This document shows positions 59,781-64,000 of a stretch of 64,000 bases of DNA, piece by piece. The DNA comes from Actinomadura xylanilytica. Lineage in GTDB: Bacteria > Actinomycetota > Actinomycetes > Streptosporangiales > Streptosporangiaceae. Made by a program: the position numbers and the translations under genes. Each line of letters starts with the position of its first letter. The first letter of the stretch is position 1. The DNA lies in contig NZ_JASNWE010000003.1 in the NCBI RefSeq assembly GCF_030283145.1, positions 620,001 to 684,000 of the forward strand, given 5' to 3'. A model generated the notes under the pieces. The model saw nothing but the letters and a program-made list of their open reading frames with translations. It did not search any database and was not told the DNA's origin.

Positions 59781-59804
59781 ACCGGCCGCTCACCCCCGGC
59801 CGGT
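59781..59804. terminator. Hairpin between convergent kinase and ACT-domain genes
   Basis: ACCGGCCG pairs with CGGCCGGT over an 8-nt loop, in the 47-bp convergent gap. Confidence 0.55.
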
Positions 59805-59817
59805 CACCCCCGGCCGC

Positions 59818-60480
59818 TCATCCGGTCGCGAGCCGGGTGCCCGATCCGCTCAGCACGGTCTCGGCGGCTCCGACGAGCTGCGCCAGCCGCGACACCTCCG
59901 TCTGGTGGAACGGCGGCGCCCCGGTGCGGGCGACGAGCAGCACGAGGCCCCGCTCGGTGCCGCTGGAGATGGGCCCGGTCGCGTACTGGGTGCCGTCCGG
60001 CGCGGTGAAGGACCGGGGCCGCAGCGGGCGCAGGACGGGGATCCTCCCGCCGGGGACGCCGCCCGCGCTGGCGTACACCAGCGCGGCGTCCTCGCCCGAC
60101 TCGTCCGCCCCGGGCTCGGCGAGCCCCGCCCAGTCGGCGCTGAGGATCGCCGGGACGGCGTCGGCGAGGATCAGCGCGCCGCGCCGGGGGTCGGCCGCGA
60201 GCTGGCCGATCACCGCGGCGTCCGGGAAGGCGCCCTGCGGCTCGGCGGTGGGCCAGACGCCCACGATGCCGACGCCCGGGATCGAGCCCAGCCCGTCGCA
60301 GAGCCGGTCGATGCCCGCCCCGGCGGGCCAGGTCACGGTGAAGTCGTCGAGCGCCCGCCCGTTGTCGCGTTCCAGGACCGTCATCTGGACGACGTCGGCG
60401 CCCGCGGCCCCGAGGGTGCGCGCCACCTTGGCCAGCGATCCGGGACGGTCCGGCAGCCGGACGCGGATCCTCAGCAACAT
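59818..60480 (-). CDS. ACT-domain protein
   Basis: A 220-aa protein with an N-terminal ACT domain, LRIRVRLPDRPGSLAKVARTLGAAGADVVQMTVLERDNGRALDDFTVTWPAGAGIDRL, followed by a ~140-residue domain ending RTGAPPFHQTEVSRLAQLVGAAETVL, which looks GAF-like. ACT domains bind amino acids and control metabolic enzymes. ATG 60480 has a GGAGGAGG site; the frame's earlier start would overlap it. Ligand unknown. Monocistronic. Confidence 0.8.
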   Translation of the reverse strand: MLLRIRVRLPDRPGSLAKVARTLGAAGADVVQMTVLERDNGRALDDFTVTWPAGAGIDRLCDGLGSIPGVGIVGVWPTAEPQGAFPDAAVIGQLAADPRRGALILADAVPAILSADWAGLAEPGADESGEDAALVYASAGGVPGGRIPVLRPLRPRSFTAPDGTQYATGPISSGTERGLVLLVARTGAPPFHQTEVSRLAQLVGAAETVLSGSGTRLATG

Positions 60481-60495
60481 CGCCACCTCCTCCAC

Positions 60496-60721
60496 GCGCG
60501 GTCTGCGCGCGTCCTCACGCGCCGTACGCGGCCTTGTGCCGGGCCGCTCCCTCTACAGTGCGGGAAGCGCGTTTCCATCGTGTTACCCATGCGTGTCCGC
60601 ACGAAGAAACCGGCGCGGAAGGGGCCGGTGCGAGAGAATGGGCACCGGTCACCGAAAAGTCCGATGAAGGTGGACTACAGGCTCTATCCCCCGTCCCTCC
60701 CTCCCATTAAGGTAACTGCAC
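60496..60721. other. Promoter region of the GrpE/Hsp70 operon
   Basis: About 226 bp without a gene. I looked for a HAIR-type heat-shock operator (CTTGAGT-N7-ACTCAAG) and saw none. The ribosome site before grpE is a weak AAGG. Confidence 0.5.
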
Positions 60722-61480
60722 GTGTCGAGCGACCGCGAGCTCCGGGTCAGCGACGGCTCCGCCACGGAGCCGCGGCGCGAGCACGCCCAGGTCGCGGAGG
60801 CCGCCCAGGCCCCCCAGGGGGAGACGGCCGGACCGGACGGCGACGACCTCGATGACGGCGGCGAGCGGTTCCGGGGCGAGGTCAGGACGGCGCTCGCCGT
60901 CCTGACGGCGCGGCTCGACCGCGACCACGACCGCGCCGCGCACCGCGAGGCGATCATCGACCGGCTGCACGAGGAGAACCAGCGGCTCCGCCGCGGCGAG
61001 CTCCAGGAGCTGCTCGAACCGGTCCGCGCCGCCCTGTACCGCCTGCACGACCAGGCCCGCCGCGAGTCCGAGCGCTGGTCCGAGCCTGCCCCGCCGGCGC
61101 CCGCGCACGCCGCGCGGCTGCTGGCCGCGGTCGCCGACGACGTCGCCGACGTGCTCGCCCGGATCGGCGCCGAGCGCTTCGCCCCCGAGCCCGGCGAGCC
61201 CTACGACGCCTCCCGGCACCGTCCGGTCGCGGTCACCCCCGTCACCGATCCCGGACGGGCGGGCACCGTGGTCGGCGTCCAGGCGCACGGCTTCGAGCAG
61301 GGCGACCGGGTCCTGCGCAAGGCCGCCGTCCACGTCGGGAAGCTCGCCACGGACCCGGCCGAGACCGTCACATCGGACGAATCCGGCACGTCCGGCCTTC
61401 CCGGCTCGTCCGACCGGGCTGCGCGAGGGCGCGCGGAGCGAGACGATGGACACCGCCGGACCCTGAACACCAGAGGATGA
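60722..61480 (+). CDS. GrpE-like nucleotide exchange factor
   Basis: A 252-aa protein with a central GrpE-like unit: a long helix (RALAVLTARLDRDHDRAAHREAIIDRLHEENQRLRRGELQELLEPV read from about residue 55, the coiled coil), then ARLLAAVADDVADVLARIGAERFAPEPGEPYDASRHRPVAV, where GEPYDASRH matches the GrpE beta-domain F-x-P...H-x-A-V region. Both ends are disordered and charged. It should release ADP from the Hsp70-like protein encoded 91 bp downstream. Start GTG 60722. Confidence 0.82.
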   Translation: MSSDRELRVSDGSATEPRREHAQVAEAAQAPQGETAGPDGDDLDDGGERFRGEVRTALAVLTARLDRDHDRAAHREAIIDRLHEENQRLRRGELQELLEPVRAALYRLHDQARRESERWSEPAPPAPAHAARLLAAVADDVADVLARIGAERFAPEPGEPYDASRHRPVAVTPVTDPGRAGTVVGVQAHGFEQGDRVLRKAAVHVGKLATDPAETVTSDESGTSGLPGSSDRAARGRAERDDGHRRTLNTRG

Positions 61481-61571
61481 ACACCGGACCCGCCCACATC
61501 CACGAAACCGGGAAGGGAGCAAGCGCGGACGCCGCGGCGCCCAACGGCCGCCGCACCTTCGCGCGACTCTG

Positions 61572-63155
61572 ATGGCCGTCTACGGGATCGACCTGGGGAC
61601 CACCTACTCCTGTATCGCCTCCATCGACGATGTGGGCCGTCCCACGGTCCTGCGCAACCTGGAGGGCACCGACACCACGCCCTCGGTCGTCTACTTCGAG
61701 AGCGGCGAGAACGTGATCGTCGGCGCCACCGCCAAGGACACCGCGGTGCTGGAGCCCGACCACGTGGTCAGCCTGATCAAGCGGGACATGGGCCGGGAGG
61801 TGACCCGGCCGATCCACGGCATCGACTTCACCCCCGAGGAGCTGTCGGCGTTCATCCTGCTCAAGCTGGCGACCGACGCGCGCACCACGACCGGCGAGGA
61901 GGCCCGCGACGTGGTCGTCACGGTGCCGGCCTACTTCGGCGCCGCCGAGCGCGACGCCACCCGCAAGGCCGGCCGGATCGCGGGCCTGAACGTCATCGAC
62001 ATCGTGTCCGAGCCGATCGCCGCCGCGATCACCTACGGGGTGCTGAACCCGGGCGCCGACCGGACGATCCTGGTGTACGACCTCGGCGGCGGCACCTTCG
62101 ACACCACCGTGATCGCGCTGCGCGGCGGGCACATCGAGGTGGTGTGCACCGACGGCGACCACGAGCTCGGCGGCGCCGACTGGGACGCCCGGCTGGTCGA
62201 GCACCTGGCCGAGCGGTTCCGCGCCGAGCATCCGGACGCGGGCGACCCGCTCGACGATCGGCAGACCGAGCAGCAGCTCCGCCGCGACGCCGAGGACGCC
62301 AAGAAGGCGCTCACCACCCGTACCGCGCACACCGTCCGGGTGATGCACGACGGGCGGGTCGCCGCGGTCGAGCTGACCCGGGAGAAGCTGGAGGACCTGA
62401 CCAGGGACCTGCTGGACCGGACCGTCGAGATCACCGGCCGCACCCTGGCCACCGCGGCCGACAAGGGCGTGCACGACTACGACGACCTGGTGCTGGTCGG
62501 CGGGTCCACCAAGATGCCGGTGGTGGCGGCGCGGCTGGAGACCGAGCTCGGGCTGGCGCCCCGGCTCCAGGACCCCGACCTCGCGGTCGCCAAGGGCGCG
62601 GCCCTGTACGCGTTCGAGGAGACCTACCGGCGGCTGGTCAGCGAGGGCGCCACCGAGCGCGCCGAGGAGATGGCCAGCCGGGCGGGCCTGTCGGCCGAGC
62701 AGCAGCGGGAGATCGCCGGGCGGCAGATCAAGACGGTCGCCTCGCACGCCTTCGGGATCGTGGTGGTCGACCGGGAGACCGGCGCCGAGCACGTCGCGCA
62801 CCTGGTGCACGCCAACGACGAGCTCCCGGCCGCCCGGACCGAGGACTTCTTCACCGTCTACGACGACCAGACCTCGGCCGCCGTGCGGGTGATGGAGCAG
62901 GCCGGCAGCGTCGAGTCGGCCGAGCTGATCGACAACGCCGAGATCGCCACAGGCGAGATCCGGGTGCCCGCCGGGAAGAAGGCGGGCTGGCCGATCGGGG
63001 TGACGTTCGCGCTCGACGCGTCCGGGCTGCTCAACGTGACCGCGGTGGAGAAGGAGACCGGCGAGCGGCTGGAGCTCAAGGTGGACGTGGGCGGCATGTC
63101 CGAGGAGGAGGTCGAGCGGTCCCGCAAGGCCCTGTCCCGGGTCCAGGTGAGCTGA
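61572..63155 (+). CDS. DnaK-like Hsp70 chaperone lacking the C-terminal lid
   Basis: A 527-aa Hsp70. Nucleotide-binding domain: YGIDLGTTYSCIA (phosphate 1), VVVTVPAYFGAAERDATRKAGRIAGLNVIDIVSEPIAAAITYG, VYDLGGGTFDTTVI (phosphate 2), LVGGSTKMPVV (adenosine). Substrate-binding beta domain: VASHAFGIVVVDRETGAEHV...FALDASGLLNVTAVEKETGERL. The protein ends soon after (EEVERSRKALSRVQVS), so most of the alpha-helical lid found in ~610-aa DnaK is missing. It is therefore a specialised paralogue, not the housekeeping DnaK. Same-strand neighbours are the GrpE-like gene and the partial unknown gene. Confidence 0.93.
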   Translation: MAVYGIDLGTTYSCIASIDDVGRPTVLRNLEGTDTTPSVVYFESGENVIVGATAKDTAVLEPDHVVSLIKRDMGREVTRPIHGIDFTPEELSAFILLKLATDARTTTGEEARDVVVTVPAYFGAAERDATRKAGRIAGLNVIDIVSEPIAAAITYGVLNPGADRTILVYDLGGGTFDTTVIALRGGHIEVVCTDGDHELGGADWDARLVEHLAERFRAEHPDAGDPLDDRQTEQQLRRDAEDAKKALTTRTAHTVRVMHDGRVAAVELTREKLEDLTRDLLDRTVEITGRTLATAADKGVHDYDDLVLVGGSTKMPVVAARLETELGLAPRLQDPDLAVAKGAALYAFEETYRRLVSEGATERAEEMASRAGLSAEQQREIAGRQIKTVASHAFGIVVVDRETGAEHVAHLVHANDELPAARTEDFFTVYDDQTSAAVRVMEQAGSVESAELIDNAEIATGEIRVPAGKKAGWPIGVTFALDASGLLNVTAVEKETGERLELKVDVGGMSEEEVERSRKALSRVQVS

Positions 63156-63195
63156 CCGGGCGGGCCCGGAGCCCCGCGCCGAGCGGAGCGGAGCG

Positions 63196-64000
63196 ATGTT
63201 CGCAGACGAGTGGTACCAGCGGGAGGTGCTCGAGCCCGCGCGGGCGGCCGGCGACCAGCCGCCCGAGGACCTGCGGGTCCGGTACGCGCTGCCCGAGCCG
63301 CTGGCGGCGGCGGCCGTCACGGCGCGGGTCAAGCAGGTCCGGCAGTGCTGGCGGCGGGCCCGCGGGCAACTGAAGTACCGCAAGCTCGTCGACCGGCTGG
63401 AGGCCGAGCACCGCGAGCTCGCCCCGGTCTTCGACGCGGCCGGGCGCGGCGACCTCCGCCCGCTGGACGAGCGGCTGCGCGGCGGGCGGGAGCTGACCCG
63501 GCGGCGCCTCGGCCGGGCGCGGGCGCGGCTGGCCGACGCGGCGGGGACGCTGCGCATGGTCGCGCCCGCCGAGGTCGAGGAGATCGCACGGGCCGGCGGG
63601 GTCACCCTGGACGAGCTGGCGGGCCTCGCCCGCGCCGACGGGATCGAGGTGCTCGAGCCGGACGCGCTGCCGACCGCCGCCCCCTACCCCGCCTACCCCA
63701 AGGTCCGCGAGTCGCTGGACGTGCTCGGCAAGCCGCACCTGGCGGGCTTCCTGTTCGGCGCCCGGCTGTCGGGACCGATGCGGGTGCTCGGCGGGTTCGC
63801 GGCCCCGGGAACGGGCGGCGCGGGCGGCGGCGCGGGAGCGTCCGGCGGCGCGGGAGCGTCCGGCGGCGCGGGAGCGTCCGGCGGCGCGGGCGGGGTCCTG
63901 CGGCCGACGCCCACGGCCGTGGCGGCGGCGGGCGCCGAGTGGGCGCGGCACAGCCGCGACACCAGCACCACGCACGCCGACACCGTCCTCGCGGCGCTGC
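63196..64000 (+). CDS. Unknown large protein, N-terminal part (runs off window)
   Basis: Open from ATG 63196 to the end of the window, 268 codons with no stop. It begins MFADEWYQREVLEPARAAGD, and the first ~210 residues are helical and Arg/Glu/Leu-rich (coiled-coil-like: VKQVRQCWRRARGQLKYRKLVDRL). Then comes a Gly/Ala/Ser linker built from 18-bp repeats, followed by TPTAVAAAGAEWARHSRD. I do not recognise the family. Being 40 bp after the short Hsp70 gene, it probably belongs to the chaperone operon, possibly as client, J-like or adaptor protein (inference). Confidence 0.75.
   Translation, partial: MFADEWYQREVLEPARAAGDQPPEDLRVRYALPEPLAAAAVTARVKQVRQCWRRARGQLKYRKLVDRLEAEHRELAPVFDAAGRGDLRPLDERLRGGRELTRRRLGRARARLADAAGTLRMVAPAEVEEIARAGGVTLDELAGLARADGIEVLEPDALPTAAPYPAYPKVRESLDVLGKPHLAGFLFGARLSGPMRVLGGFAAPGTGGAGGGAGASGGAGASGGAGASGGAGGVLRPTPTAVAAAGAEWARHSRDTSTTHADTVLAAL
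63829..63882 (+). repeat. Three exact 18-bp tandem repeats coding a GAGASG linker
   Basis: Unit GGCGCGGGAGCGTCCGGC occurs three times without change, in frame, giving a Gly/Ala/Ser linker in the unknown protein. Flanking sequence holds degenerate copies. Copy number is likely to vary between strains. Confidence 0.85.

Noticed and set aside
60496..60721. HspR (HAIR) operator before the GrpE/Hsp70 operon
   Set aside because: No CTTGAGT/ACTCAAG pair was found in the region.
63829..63882. CRISPR-like or regulatory direct repeats
   Set aside because: Units are contiguous, without spacers, in frame, and encode a simple Gly/Ala/Ser linker.

Overview
High-GC actinomycete DNA (third codon positions almost all G or C, many GTG starts, AraC/LuxR/BTAD-type regulators, GPP34, SPFH and acyl-CoA metabolism genes). 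The mix suggests a filamentous actinomycete, perhaps Streptosporangiales/Actinomadura-like; the genus is a guess, since no rRNA or tRNA gene is visible.

Region 1 (1-24.8 kb) is mostly single genes and short operons: the tail of a large regulator, a DHA2-type MFS exporter, a MaoC protein, an SPFH/ribbon-helix-helix/GPP34 run behind a 20-bp palindrome, rsgA plus a GNAT gene behind a possible leader-peptide attenuator, an acyltransferase, an exonuclease, an ankyrin protein, a lipoprotein esterase, MscS, a CocE-type hydrolase, PrxQ, a lipoprotein serpin, a GT4 glycosyltransferase, a 988-aa ATPase/LuxR regulator, a small KstR-box operon with a deletion-damaged SDR gene, an ornithine-cyclodeaminase homologue, a lone Mce/Mla-type ABC ATPase and a secreted S1 protease.

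Region 2 (24.9-52.2 kb) is a nonribosomal peptide cluster. On the minus strand, in order of transcription: a stand-alone adenylation core, three NRPS genes (3227, 2572 and 1309 aa) joined by 4-bp stop/start overlaps, then MbtH, a GNAT enzyme and a type II thioesterase. Divergent from them are SbnA- and SbnB-like genes, which make L-2,3-diaminopropionate (Dap). Assembly-line order is C-A-T-C-[A C-terminal subdomain only]-T-C-A-T-E / C-A-T-C-A-T-E / C-A-T-TE. The second module has lost the adenylation core but kept the small C-terminal subdomain with its catalytic lysine. The stand-alone core stops just where that subdomain would begin, and its pocket residues (D-I-W-E-I-T-A-D-D) fit a diamino acid. 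I infer that the two pieces together form one split adenylation domain that loads Dap. Predicted product: a hexapeptide X1-Dap-D-(allo)Thr-X4-D-(allo)Thr-(Ile/Val-like), starting from an EntF-like condensation domain of unknown donor and released by a terminal TE. I do not recognise a known product.

Region 3 (52.2-64 kb) is general metabolism and stress: a small winged-helix-like protein, acyl-CoA dehydrogenase, DUF2000, AraC regulator, ADP-ribosylglycohydrolase, AlkB-like dioxygenase, F420/FMN-type oxidoreductase, enoyl-CoA hydratase with a strong palindromic operator, class II aldolase, PfkB kinase, ACT-domain protein, then GrpE-like, short Hsp70 and the start of a large unknown gene that runs off the window. 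A ~150-bp hairpin-bearing repeat occurs twice, with a third partial copy, always between convergent genes.
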